From WHSW01 sp963767475 (GTDB lineage: Bacteria > Actinomycetota > Thermoleophilia > Solirubrobacterales > 70-9), in the NCBI GenBank assembly GCA_963767475.1, contig CAVYEI010000005.1, positions 124,001 to 188,000 on the forward strand: 64,000 bases of DNA, read 5' to 3'. Under the pieces are notes generated by a model. That model made no database searches and was not told where the DNA came from. It was given only the letters and a program-made list of their open reading frames with translations. Made by a program: the position numbers and the translations under genes. Numbering within the stretch: position 1 is the stretch's first letter; every line of letters begins with the position of its first letter. This document shows positions 9,562 to 17,715 of this stretch, one piece after another.

Positions 9562-10818
9562 CTACTGGGTGTTCTCCTTGATGAAGTCCTCGATCGCCTG
9601 AATCTGCTCGTTGAGGTTGTCCTTGATCGTCTGGCCGAGGTCGGTGCTCTGACCGGCGTCGGTGAGCGTGAGCACGGCGATCGCGATCGCGGCGGCAAGG
9701 ATCGCAATCAGCAGCAGGACCCCGACTGCGCGCAGGAACCGGTTGCCGGCCGATCGCTTCGATGGCCCCGGCGCCGGCGCCACCGCCGGCCGCGGCGCGG
9801 CTTGGGCAGGACGGCGTCGCGGGGCGATCGGCTCGGGCGCGATCGGCGTCCGCGGCTCGGGGCTGTCCATGCGCCGCGTCGCCGCGGTGGCCGGCCCGGC
9901 CGCGAGCATGTCGGTCGGCAGCTGGTCGGAGGGCGGCGGCGGATCCTCGCCCCGAAGCCCGGCCTCGAGCGCACGGGAGAGGTCGCGGGCCGAGGAGTAG
10001 CGCGCCGAGGCCTCGCCCTCGAGCGAGCGCAGGACGGCCTGCGACAGGGTCTCCGGTACGTCGGGGTCATAGGAGGTAGGCGGCAGCGGGCGCTCGTTCT
10101 CGCGCCGGATCGCGAGCTCGGCCAGGGTCGAGCCCTCCCACGGAAGCCTGCCGGTGAGCAGCTGGTAGAGGACGACGCCGAGCGCGTAGACGTCGGCCGC
10201 CGGGGTGGCCTCCTCGCCGCGCGCCTGCTCGGGCGCCAGGTAGGCGGCGGTGCCGACAACCGAGCCCACCTGGGTCAGGCGTGACTGGGCGGTGGCGCGG
10301 GCGATCCCGAAGTCGGTGAGCTTGATCGTGATCTCGCCGGTCGGCGGCTCGTGCGCGGAGCTGTCGCGGCGGCGGCGCCCCGCCGGGCCGCCGATGACCA
10401 TCAGGTTGCCGGGCTTGACGTCGCGGTGGATGATGCCCTGGCGGTGGGCGTACTCGAGCCCGGCGCAGGCCTGGATCCCGATCTCGGTGGTCGAGTCGGC
10501 GCCGAGGCGGCCCTTGGTCTGCAGCAGCTGGGCGACCGACTTGCCCTCGACGTACTCCATGACGATGTAGTGGCGGTCGGCGTCGACGCCCGTGTCGTAG
10601 ACCTGGACGATGTTCGGGTGGATCAGCTTCGCCACCGCCAGCGCCTCGCGGCGGAAGCGGGCGACGAACTTGTCGTCGTCGGAGAGGTGCTCGGCGAGGA
10701 TCTTGACCGCGACCGTGCGCTCGAGCACCCGGTCGGTCGCCCGGTAGACGGTCGACATGCCCCCCGACCCGAGGCGGTCGCCGAGCTCGTAGCGGTCGGA
10801 GATCGTCGTGCCCGGCAT
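9562..10818 (-). CDS. transmembrane serine/threonine protein kinase (PknB-like)
   Basis: 418 residues. The kinase domain (about 1-280) has GSGGMSTVY, VAVKIL (Lys), HRDVKPGN, LTDFGIAR and YLAPEQARG. An insert of about 20 residues rich in Arg and Pro (GGPAGRRRRDSS) separates the catalytic loop from the DFG strand, which is unusual. A Pro-rich linker follows, then one membrane helix (VGVLLLIAILAAAIAIAVL) and a short extracytoplasmic amphipathic tail (NLNEQIQAIEDFIKENTQ) instead of PASTA repeats. The ATG overlaps the stop of the lipoprotein gene upstream (ATGA), suggesting the two work together at the membrane. Confidence 0.93.
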   Translation of the reverse strand: MPGTTISDRYELGDRLGSGGMSTVYRATDRVLERTVAVKILAEHLSDDDKFVARFRREALAVAKLIHPNIVQVYDTGVDADRHYIVMEYVEGKSVAQLLQTKGRLGADSTTEIGIQACAGLEYAHRQGIIHRDVKPGNLMVIGGPAGRRRRDSSAHEPPTGEITIKLTDFGIARATAQSRLTQVGSVVGTAAYLAPEQARGEEATPAADVYALGVVLYQLLTGRLPWEGSTLAELAIRRENERPLPPTSYDPDVPETLSQAVLRSLEGEASARYSSARDLSRALEAGLRGEDPPPPSDQLPTDMLAAGPATAATRRMDSPEPRTPIAPEPIAPRRRPAQAAPRPAVAPAPGPSKRSAGNRFLRAVGVLLLIAILAAAIAIAVLTLTDAGQSTDLGQTIKDNLNEQIQAIEDFIKENTQ

Positions 10819-11384
10819 CAGCCCGCGCCCCCGCCGGCGCCGACGCCGCCGCTCGGTGAACCGGTCCCGCCGCCACCGGTGCCGCCGCCGGTCTCGCCGC
10901 TCGGGCCGCCGCCCGCGGGGGGCTCCGGGTTCGGATCCTCGCTCGGCTGCTCCTCGGTGGGCTCCTCGGTCGTCGTCGGCTCGTCGTCCGTTGTCGTCTC
11001 CTCGGTCGTCGTCGGCTCGGTGGTCACGGTCGACGTGGTCGAGGTCGTCGACTGGTCGCCGAACTCACCGGTGGCGCCCGTTTCGGGGCACTCGCCCGGT
11101 TGCTCGGTCAATCCCTCGAGGTTGGTCGCCGCCTTGGTCAGCTCGCCGGCGACCTTCGGGTCGACATCATTCGGCAGGTCGTTGACCGAGGTGACGAACT
11201 CCTGCGCCAGGCCCTGCGCGATCTCGCAGCTCCCGGAGTTGGCCTCCTGCTCGACCGCAGCCAGCAGGCTGAGTAGCTCGCTTGCGTCATCGGGCGGGAT
11301 CGTGCCGTCGTCGCTCGAGCCGCAACCGGCGAGCGCGAGTGCGAAAACGCACGAGAGCAGGGATATCCGGGGCCGGCGAGCCAT
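10818..11384 (-). CDS. Thr-rich lipoprotein coupled to the kinase gene
   Basis: 188 residues from ATG 11384, which directly follows a -10-like hexamer. There is a signal peptide with lipobox LALAGC, so the mature protein starts at a lipidated Cys. A helical domain of about 90 residues with two Cys (SGSCEIAQ, PGECPET) follows. Then comes a long low-complexity tail, first Thr/Glu/Asp rich (repeats of TTTEE) and then Gly/Pro/Ser rich. The tail could span the cell wall and be a target for glycosylation or phosphorylation. Its TGA overlaps the ATG of the kinase, so it may be the sensory or regulatory partner; this is inference from coupling only. Confidence 0.82.
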   Translation of the reverse strand: MARRPRISLLSCVFALALAGCGSSDDGTIPPDDASELLSLLAAVEQEANSGSCEIAQGLAQEFVTSVNDLPNDVDPKVAGELTKAATNLEGLTEQPGECPETGATGEFGDQSTTSTTSTVTTEPTTTEETTTDDEPTTTEEPTEEQPSEDPNPEPPAGGGPSGETGGGTGGGGTGSPSGGVGAGGGAG

Positions 11385-11391
11385 CGCGGCG

Positions 11392-11397
11392 AGTCTA
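11392..11397 (-). promoter_or_regulatory. -10 hexamer TAGACT of the lipoprotein-kinase operon
   Basis: TAGACT on the minus strand ends 7 nt before ATG 11384, with no Shine-Dalgarno in between; it fits a leaderless start. Confidence 0.55.
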
Positions 11398-11424
11398 GTT
11401 ATCGCCCTCATCGGCCCTGCCGCC

Positions 11425-12177
11425 TCATTGCCCGACATACAACCGGCGGGCCAGGTGCTCTGGAAGCTCGGCGGCGACGATCGCGTCGGCGGCGCTGTCG
11501 ATGTCGTAGGCGACCCGGTGGAAAATCGCCTGCCAGGACTCGGTGTCGAGCTCGAGCCAGGCGGCGCGGGGGTCGCCGTCGCGGGGCTGGCCGACGCTTC
11601 CCGGATTGATCAGCCAGCGACCGCGGCGGATCTCGAGGCTGGTGCCGGCGCCCGCCTGCGCGCCACGCGCGTCCTGGGCCTCGTTCGCCTGGGCGCCGGA
11701 CTCGGCGAGGGCGAAGAACAGGGCAACGTGCGAATGGCCGACGAAGCTCACCCGCCTGGCCTGGGCGCGGATGCACTCCGCGGCCTGATCGGGCCAGAGC
11801 ACGTACTCCCAGACCGGATCCCGGGGCGAGGCGTGGTAGAGGCCGACCTCGCGGCTCTCGTCGGCGGGCTGGAGGCCGGAGAGGAACTCCCGCGTCTCGG
11901 CGCTCATCCGCTCGCGGGTCCAGCGGACCGCCGAGGCGGCGGCGGGCGAGAAGGTCGAGATGTCGAGCTGGTCGAGCGCGGCGAGGTCGTGGTTTCCGAC
12001 CAGGCAGGCCGTGCAGTGCTCGCGGACCAGGACCGTGCACTCGTCCGGCTGGGCGCCGTAGCCGACGACGTCGCCCAGGCACCAGGACTCGTCGGTGCCT
12101 GCCGACTTGACGTCGGCGAGCACCGCCTCGAGGGCGGGCAGGTTGGAATGGATGTCTGAGAGCAGCGCGAGACGCAT
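11425..12177 (-). CDS. metallophosphoesterase (calcineurin-like, YfcE/MJ0936-type)
   Basis: 250 residues. The two-metal phosphoesterase motifs occur in order: SDIHSN (D-x-H), LGDVVGYG (GD), VGNHD (GNHD), a His in LYHASPRD, and GHSHV (GHxH). INPGSVGQPRDGDPRAAW near the C-terminus is typical of small cytosolic bacterial members. These hydrolyse phosphodiesters; the physiological substrate is not predictable. It lies upstream of the lipoprotein-kinase pair on the same strand, 40 bases away, but that pair has its own -10, so it may be separate. Confidence 0.9.
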   Translation of the reverse strand: MRLALLSDIHSNLPALEAVLADVKSAGTDESWCLGDVVGYGAQPDECTVLVREHCTACLVGNHDLAALDQLDISTFSPAAASAVRWTRERMSAETREFLSGLQPADESREVGLYHASPRDPVWEYVLWPDQAAECIRAQARRVSFVGHSHVALFFALAESGAQANEAQDARGAQAGAGTSLEIRRGRWLINPGSVGQPRDGDPRAAWLELDTESWQAIFHRVAYDIDSAADAIVAAELPEHLARRLYVGQ

Positions 12178-12199
12178 CGGGGCCGGACCAACGGCGGAC

Positions 12200-12205
12200 T
12201 ATCGT
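12200..12205 (+). promoter_or_regulatory. -10 hexamer TATCGT of the M48 protease gene
   Basis: TATCGT ends 8 nt before ATG 12214; no Shine-Dalgarno and no clear -35. Confidence 0.5.
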
Positions 12206-12213
12206 AGGCGGCG

Positions 12214-13458
12214 ATGAGCTTTCGGCGCTCGACCGCGGCCCGCGTCGGTGGCGCGGCCGTGGTGATGATCATCGTCGCCGAGGCGGCGGTCTGGCTGCTG
12301 GCGCCGCGCGACCCCCCGCCTGACCCGGTCCCGGTCGCCGAATCGGACTACTTCAGCCCCGCCGAGCTCGAGCGCGCCCACGACTACCGTGATCCCGGAC
12401 GGGTGCTGCTGTTCGCCGGCCTGGCGGTCGAGGGCGCGCTCCTGGTCGCGCTTGCGTTCGGCCGCCCGGCACCGCTGCGGCGCGGGCTCGAGCGGCTGGC
12501 GACGCGCCCGTTGCTGGGTGCCGCCGCCGCCGGCGCCGGGGTCGCCCTGCTGACCGCGGTCGTGACCCTGCCGCTGAGCCTGATCTCGCACGAGCGCGCG
12601 GTCGACGCCGGGCTCTCGACCCAGTCGCTGGGCCCGTGGCTTTGGGACCGAGCCCGCTCCGCCGGGATCACCGCCGTGATCACCGCGGGCGGAGCGCTGT
12701 TGCTGATCGCGCTCGTGCGCCGCTTCCCGCGCCGCTGGTGGATCCCCGGCGCGGTGCTGACCACCGGGCTGGCGGCGGTCTTCACCTGGATCGCGCCGGT
12801 GGTCCTCTCGCCGATCTTCAACAAGTTCGAGCCCCTGCCGGCCGGCAGCCAGGCCCGTGCCGACGTGCTCGAGCTCGGGCGCGAGGCCGGGGTCGACATC
12901 GGCGAGGTCTACCGGATCGACGCCAGCCGCCGGGTCACGTCGCTGAACGCCTTCGTCGACGGAATCGGCTCCACCAAGCGCGTCGTCCTCTACGACAACC
13001 TGCTCGACCAGGCCGAGCGTCCCGAGCTGCGCTCGGTGGTCGCCCACGAGCTCGGCCACGTCGCCCACGCCGACATCCGCCGCGGCCTCATCTTCGTCGC
13101 CATCGTGGCCCCGTTCGGGCTCCTGTTCGCGCGTGAGCTGTCGCTCGCGATCGCCCGCCGGCGCGGGATCGACCCGGCCAGTCCGGCGGCGGTCCCGATC
13201 TATCTGCTGGCGCTGTTCGTGGCGGGATTCGTGCTCAACATCCCCGGCAACCAGCTTTCGCGCAAGATCGAGGCGAGCGCCGATCAGTTCGCGCTCGAGC
13301 TCACCGACGATCCCGAGGCGCTGATCGACCTCCAGCTGCAGCTGGCGAAGACCAACCTCTCGGATCCGGATCCGCCGGCCTGGTTCAGCGACGTCTTCGG
13401 CACCCACCCGACCACGGTCGAGCGGCTCGGCGCCGCACTCAGCTACCGCGGCGAATGA
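12214..13458 (+). CDS. M48 family membrane metalloprotease (Ste24/CAAX protease 1-like)
   Basis: 414 residues with at least five membrane segments. The zinc motif is VVAHELGHVAHADI (HExxH). The third ligand Glu is in SRKIEASADQFALEL (ExxxAD), and a conserved C-terminal GTHPTTVERL follows. Ste24-type enzymes cleave C-terminal peptides from prenylated proteins in eukaryotes; bacterial members more likely do membrane-protein quality control. The WIAPVVLSPIFNKFEPLP segment before the active site is characteristic of this branch. Its 3' end overlaps the convergent glycosyltransferase by 20 bases. Confidence 0.92.
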   Translation: MSFRRSTAARVGGAAVVMIIVAEAAVWLLAPRDPPPDPVPVAESDYFSPAELERAHDYRDPGRVLLFAGLAVEGALLVALAFGRPAPLRRGLERLATRPLLGAAAAGAGVALLTAVVTLPLSLISHERAVDAGLSTQSLGPWLWDRARSAGITAVITAGGALLLIALVRRFPRRWWIPGAVLTTGLAAVFTWIAPVVLSPIFNKFEPLPAGSQARADVLELGREAGVDIGEVYRIDASRRVTSLNAFVDGIGSTKRVVLYDNLLDQAERPELRSVVAHELGHVAHADIRRGLIFVAIVAPFGLLFARELSLAIARRRGIDPASPAAVPIYLLALFVAGFVLNIPGNQLSRKIEASADQFALELTDDPEALIDLQLQLAKTNLSDPDPPAWFSDVFGTHPTTVERLGAALSYRGE

Positions 13459-14323
13459 GCCGCGCGATCGCGCTGCGCACGGCGGCGGCGGCGAACTTGA
13501 CCCCGATCCCGCAGTAGACGGCGGCGTTCAGCAGCGGGTTGCGCTCGCTCGCGTAGTGGTCGCGGTAGAACCGCAACATCCCGTAGTGGAAGGCGTAGTT
13601 GAGCCGCAACGACCGGTGCTCGCCGCTGGTGCCCGCCTTGATGTGGACGACGGTGACCGTCGGTTCGAACCAGGTCGTCCAGCCGCGCTGCGCGAACCGG
13701 TAGCAGAGGTCGAGATCCTCCATGTACATCCAGTAGCGCTCGTCGAATGCCCCCACCTGCTCGAGCGCCGCGCGGCGGATCAGCATGAAGGCGCCGTTGA
13801 TCGCGTCAACCGGGCCCGATTCCACCGCCGGGGCGCGGTAGTCGGCGAGGGCGCCGCTCGCGCCCTCGCGCCTGCCGAGCCCGGTGAAGTGGCCGAGCGC
13901 CGAGAGCGGCGTCGGGAACGACCGGCGCGAGGCGTGGTCGAAGCTGCCGTCCTCGAGCTCCAGGCGAGGCCCCGCCATGCCGACCTCGGGGTGGGCCTCG
14001 ATCACCGCCAGCAGCGCGTCGAGCGAGCCCGGCGTCACCCGCGTATCCGGGTTGAGGACGAGGGCATAGGGAGCCTCGCCGCGCGCCAGCGCCGGGTTGT
14101 TCGCGCTGCTGAAGCCGGCGTTCTCCGCGTTCTCGGTCAGCACCACGGCCGGGAACTCGCGGCGCACCATCTCCGCGGTTCCGTCGCCGGAGGCGTTGTC
14201 GACGACCTCGACTCGCAGCTCACCGCTGGGCGGGTTGGCCAGCAGCGCGCCGAGGCAGTCGCGAAGCAGCGACTCGCAGCGGTAGGAGACGATTACGACG
14301 TCGAGCGCGGGGGAGGCGGGCAT
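13439..14323 (-). CDS. GT2 glycosyltransferase (rhamnosyltransferase WbbL-like)
   Basis: 294 residues. The GT-A fold opens with DVVIVSYRCESLLRDCL. VVDNASGDGT and ENAGFSSANN bind the nucleotide, and LVLNPDTRVTP carries the D-x-D-like metal site. INGAFMLIRRAALEQVGAFD and YWMYMEDLDLCYR form the acceptor/base region, as in dTDP-rhamnose transferases. It probably adds a sugar to a lipid-linked glycan on the cytoplasmic membrane face. It follows the methyltransferase gene by 3 bases and the epimerase before that, forming a three-gene minus-strand operon. Confidence 0.9.
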   Translation of the reverse strand: MPASPALDVVIVSYRCESLLRDCLGALLANPPSGELRVEVVDNASGDGTAEMVRREFPAVVLTENAENAGFSSANNPALARGEAPYALVLNPDTRVTPGSLDALLAVIEAHPEVGMAGPRLELEDGSFDHASRRSFPTPLSALGHFTGLGRREGASGALADYRAPAVESGPVDAINGAFMLIRRAALEQVGAFDERYWMYMEDLDLCYRFAQRGWTTWFEPTVTVVHIKAGTSGEHRSLRLNYAFHYGMLRFYRDHYASERNPLLNAAVYCGIGVKFAAAAVRSAIARLIRRGS

Positions 14324-14326
14324 CGC

Positions 14327-15049
14327 TCAGCGCCAGGTTCCGTGCGGGGGGCTGAGGCGGCGGTTGCGGATCTGCCATGCAAGTCGCCGCGCGCGGCTCG
14401 GCGGCGGCGGGATCCGGGCTCGCAGCCGCTCCCGGTTGGCCGCGATCGGCGCCTCGAGGTACTCGTCGAACGAGCCCTCGCCGATCAAGATCCGCTCACG
14501 CGCCGGCAGCCGGCCGCTCCAAAACAGGGCGTTGACCCGCTCCTCGGCGGTCAGCATCTCGCCCTCGCGCGTGGTCAGCTGGAGCTGCGCCGCGCTGTGT
14601 AGGTGGTGTGGCTTGTGGGCGAACTCCAACCCTCCGTCGACGACGTCGACGAGCCAGCGGTGGTGCGGCCAGCCGACCCAGGTGCCGGCGACGCTGTAGC
14701 TCTGCTCGAGCAGCCGCGACGGCGTCTCGACGTAGCCGGCGCGAGCGACCCGGCTCAGCTCCGCGCAGACCCAGACCGGATCGCGCAGGTCCTCGAGCGT
14801 CTGCGCGCAGATCGCGAAGTCGAACTGGTCGTCGGCGAACGGCCATCGATCGTGGTCGCAGATGTCCCGGGTGACCCAGGTCGCCTCCGAGAAGCGCTCC
14901 TCGGCCGTGCCGCGCGCGCGGGAGGCATGGGGCATCAGATCGATCACCCAGTCCGCACGCGCCAGTGGCGCGGCCCAGCCGCCGACATCGAGGACGACGG
15001 CATCGGGCGCGAGCGAGGCCTCGATTCGTTTCCAGCTCGAAGCCAGCAA
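14327..15049 (-). CDS. class I SAM-dependent methyltransferase
   Basis: 240 residues from a TTG, 10 bases after the epimerase stop. A short Rossmann motif I (VVLDVGGWAAPLARADW) and a motif IV-like CAQTLEDLRDP stand in the N-terminal half. The C-terminal half has WVGWPHHRWLVDV and a long Arg/Pro-rich tail. The type is often seen in glycan loci; the substrate is unknown. Motif I lacks the classic GxGxG, so activity is less certain. It lies between an epimerase and a glycosyltransferase, which suggests a sugar or glycan substrate. Confidence 0.75.
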   Translation of the reverse strand: MLASSWKRIEASLAPDAVVLDVGGWAAPLARADWVIDLMPHASRARGTAEERFSEATWVTRDICDHDRWPFADDQFDFAICAQTLEDLRDPVWVCAELSRVARAGYVETPSRLLEQSYSVAGTWVGWPHHRWLVDVVDGGLEFAHKPHHLHSAAQLQLTTREGEMLTAEERVNALFWSGRLPARERILIGEGSFDEYLEAPIAANRERLRARIPPPPSRARRLAWQIRNRRLSPPHGTWR

Positions 15050-15059
15050 GCCAGCGGGC

Positions 15060-15992
15060 CTAACGCAGCGACTCGAGCGTCTTTGCGAGTCCCTGGCTCA
15101 GGTCGTGGGAGGCCGTCCAGCCGAGCTCGCGATCGGCCAGCGCGGGATCGACGGCGGTCCGTTTGACCTCGCCCAACCGCGCCGGCGCGAACTCCGGCTC
15201 GAAGGCCGTTCCGCTGGCTTCTGCGACCTCGGCGCCGAGCGCGAGGACGGAGGTCTCGACCCCGGTGCCGACGTTGTAAGGCCCGCCGCGATCGCCGTCG
15301 GCGGCGGCGAGGAAGGCGCCGGCGACGTCGCCCACGTAGACGTAGTCGCGCGTCTGCTCGCCGTCGCCGAAGACCGTCGGCTGGCGTCCCTCGAGCAGGG
15401 CGCTGCAGAAGATCGCGATCACGCCGGCCTCGCCGAGCGGGTCCTGCCGCGGGCCGAAGACGTTGCCGAGCCGCAGAACCACGGTCTCGAGACCGTAGAG
15501 GCGGCGGTAGAGCCCCAGGTAGCCCTCGGCCGCGTACTTGGACTGGCCGTAGGGGGCGTCGGGACGGCACTCCGCCGATTCGGTGAACGGCAGCTCCCGC
15601 CCGTCGCCCTCGCCGTAGATCGCGCCGCCGGTGGAGGCGAAGACGAAGCGACCGAGCCCCTCCTGGCGCCCGCGCTCGAGCAGCTTGATCGTGCCGCCGA
15701 CATTGACCCCGAGATCGAAGCTGGGGTCGACGACCGAGCGGCGAACGTCGATCTGCGCGGCGAGGTGAAAGACGACCTCCGGGCGGGCGCGCGCGAAGGC
15801 CTCGGCGACGACGTCCTCGTCGGTGATGCTGCCCTCGAGCAGGGTCGCCCCCGCCGCCAGCGCTCCCTCCAGGTTCTGGCGCCGGCCGGTCGAGATGTCG
15901 TCGAGCACCAGGACCTCGTCGCCGCGCTCGACCAGCGCGTCGACGACGTTCGAGCCGATGAACCCTGCGCCTCCGGTGACGATTGCCCTCAT
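15060..15992 (-). CDS. NAD-dependent sugar epimerase/dehydratase (UDP-glucose 4-epimerase-like)
   Basis: 310 residues, extended short-chain dehydrogenase fold. TGGAGFIGSNVVDAL binds NAD, VFHLAAQIDVRRSV follows, the catalytic Ser/Thr is in FASTGGAIYG, and the Tyr-x3-Lys is YGQSKYAAE. RLGNVFGPRQDP and TRDYVYVGDVA complete the family. GalE-like specificity is likely but related UDP-xylose or GDP-sugar enzymes look similar. It is the only nucleotide-sugar gene in the polysaccharide region and is the first of a three-gene operon. Confidence 0.9.
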   Translation of the reverse strand: MRAIVTGGAGFIGSNVVDALVERGDEVLVLDDISTGRRQNLEGALAAGATLLEGSITDEDVVAEAFARARPEVVFHLAAQIDVRRSVVDPSFDLGVNVGGTIKLLERGRQEGLGRFVFASTGGAIYGEGDGRELPFTESAECRPDAPYGQSKYAAEGYLGLYRRLYGLETVVLRLGNVFGPRQDPLGEAGVIAIFCSALLEGRQPTVFGDGEQTRDYVYVGDVAGAFLAAADGDRGGPYNVGTGVETSVLALGAEVAEASGTAFEPEFAPARLGEVKRTAVDPALADRELGWTASHDLSQGLAKTLESLR

Positions 15993-16000
15993 CGGGCGGC

Positions 16001-16006
16001 AGGTTA
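16001..16006 (-). promoter_or_regulatory. -10 hexamer TAACCT of the epimerase operon
   Basis: TAACCT on the minus strand ends 8 nt before ATG 15992, in the 50-base gap shared with argS. Confidence 0.55.
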
Positions 16007-16030
16007 GTGCTCTGCGCGGTTACAGCCACC

Positions 16031-16036
16031 TAGTAT
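16031..16036 (+). promoter_or_regulatory. -10 hexamer TAGTAT of argS
   Basis: TAGTAT ends 6 nt before GTG 16043; there is no Shine-Dalgarno, so argS is probably leaderless. Confidence 0.55.
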
Positions 16037-16042
16037 CGATGC

Positions 16043-17704
16043 GTGGCCACACAGCCGGCGACCGACCCATTCGCAGATCTGCGCGCCGCCGTGGTCGGCG
16101 CGACCGCGATTCTGGATCGGGAGGCGGGCGAGAAGCTGACCCTCGAACGGCCGCCCAAGCCCGAGCTCGGCGACTACTCGACCAACGCGGCGATGCTGCT
16201 CGCACCGACCGCGGGCGCGCCGCCGCGCGAGGTCGCCGAACGCCTGCGCACCGAGCTCGACCGGATTCTCGGCGACAACGTCGAGCGGATCGAGGTCGCC
16301 GGCCCGGGGTTCCTCAACGTCTTTCTCTCCGACGGCTGGCACCGCCGGGCGACTGCGAACCTGCTCGCAGCCGGCGAGCGGCTGGCGCTGACCGAGGCCG
16401 CCGAGCCGGAGCGGGTCCTGGTCGAGTTCGTGAGCGCCAACCCGACCGGCCCGGTGACCGCCGCCAGCGGTCGCGGCGCTGCCTACGGCGACACCCTGGC
16501 GAGCCTGCTCGAGCACGCCGGGCACGGGGTTGAGCGCGAGTACTACCTCAACGATGCCGGTACCCAGGTGGGCCTGTTCGCGCAGTCGATCGCCGCCCGG
16601 ATGCGGGGTGAGCAGCCTCCGGAGGAGGGCTATGCCGGGGACTACGTCGGCGAGCTGGCAACCGAGCTGGCCGAGGCCGGCGCCGGTCCGGAAGACCTGG
16701 AGGCGCTCGCCCGGCTCGGCACCGCGGCGATGCGGGCGCGGATCGAGGCGACATTGGAGCGGTTCGGTGTCGACTACGACACCTGGTCGTCCGAGCGTGA
16801 GCTGCGCGACTCGGGCGCGGTCGAACACGCGCTCGACGAGCTTCGCGGCCGCGGACACGTCTACGAGCACGAGGGCGCGGTCTGGCTGCGGACGACCGAG
16901 TTCGGCGACGACAAGGACCGGGTTCTGATCCGGGCCGATGGCGAGCCCACCTACTTCGCCCCCGACATCGCCTACCACCTGAACAAGATCGAGCGCGGGG
17001 CGGAGCGACTGATCAACGTGCTCGGTGCCGACCACCACGGATACGTGCCGCGGATGCGGGCGGCGCTGGCGGCGCTCGAGATCGAGCCCGATCGCTTCGA
17101 GGCGGCGATCATGCAAATGGTCAGCGTGGTCGAGGGCGGCGAGCGCAGGAGCATGGGAAAGCGCAGCGGCGACTTCGTCACCCTCGACGAGCTCGTCGAC
17201 GACATCGGCGTCGATGCGACACGCTTCTTCATGGTCCAGCGCAGCCACGACTCGCCGATCGACATCGATCTCGAGCTGGCGCGGTCGACCTCGCAGGACA
17301 ACCCCGTCTACTACGTCCAGTACGCGCACGCGCGCGTAGCCAGCATCCTGCGCAAGGCGGCCGACGAGGGCGGCGCAGCTTCGGAGCAGGCGATTGAGGC
17401 GGTGGCGAGCTCGGATCAGGCGCTGCTGGCGGCGGCCGAGCCGAGCGAGCGGGCGCTGGTCCGCCGGCTGCTCGAGCTTCGGGGCGAGATCGCGTCAGCG
17501 GCGCAGAAGCGCGCCCCGCATCGTCTCTGCGCCTATGCGATGGCGACCGCCGCCGACTTTCACGCCTTCTACCGCGACTGCCGCGTGGTCGGCGCCGAGC
17601 AACCCGGAGCGGAGGCCGCTCGCCTGGGGCTCTGCGTCGCGACCAAGCGCACGATCGCGGCCACCCTGGGGCTGCTCGGGGTCAGCGCCCCGGAGCGGAT
17701 GTAG
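16043..17704 (+). CDS. argS: arginyl-tRNA synthetase with altered signature motifs
   Basis: 553 residues, colinear with bacterial ArgRS of the SANPTG type: N-terminal Add1 domain (PELGDYSTNAAM), EYYLNDAGTQV, DKDRVLIRADG, INVLGADHHGYVPRM, STSQDNPVYYVQYAHAR and a helical anticodon-binding C-terminus. The class I HIGH motif, normally H-L/V-G-H after SANPTGPL, is here T-A-A-S at residues 139-142. The KMSKR loop is S-M-G-K-R at 370-374. Both catalytic His are therefore absent although the rest is intact. It is still best called ArgRS, but its chemistry deserves a check. It is divergent from the epimerase operon and convergent with the glycosylphosphotransferase. Confidence 0.92.
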   Translation: MATQPATDPFADLRAAVVGATAILDREAGEKLTLERPPKPELGDYSTNAAMLLAPTAGAPPREVAERLRTELDRILGDNVERIEVAGPGFLNVFLSDGWHRRATANLLAAGERLALTEAAEPERVLVEFVSANPTGPVTAASGRGAAYGDTLASLLEHAGHGVEREYYLNDAGTQVGLFAQSIAARMRGEQPPEEGYAGDYVGELATELAEAGAGPEDLEALARLGTAAMRARIEATLERFGVDYDTWSSERELRDSGAVEHALDELRGRGHVYEHEGAVWLRTTEFGDDKDRVLIRADGEPTYFAPDIAYHLNKIERGAERLINVLGADHHGYVPRMRAALAALEIEPDRFEAAIMQMVSVVEGGERRSMGKRSGDFVTLDELVDDIGVDATRFFMVQRSHDSPIDIDLELARSTSQDNPVYYVQYAHARVASILRKAADEGGAASEQAIEAVASSDQALLAAAEPSERALVRRLLELRGEIASAAQKRAPHRLCAYAMATAADFHAFYRDCRVVGAEQPGAEAARLGLCVATKRTIAATLGLLGVSAPERM

Positions 17705-17715
17705 CCGCGTCGCTG

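Noticed and set aside
10975..11090. Tandem-repeat-like Thr/Glu coding stretch as a possible variable repeat
   Set aside because: The DNA units are imperfect and of unequal length; it reads as a low-complexity linker, not a phase-variable array.
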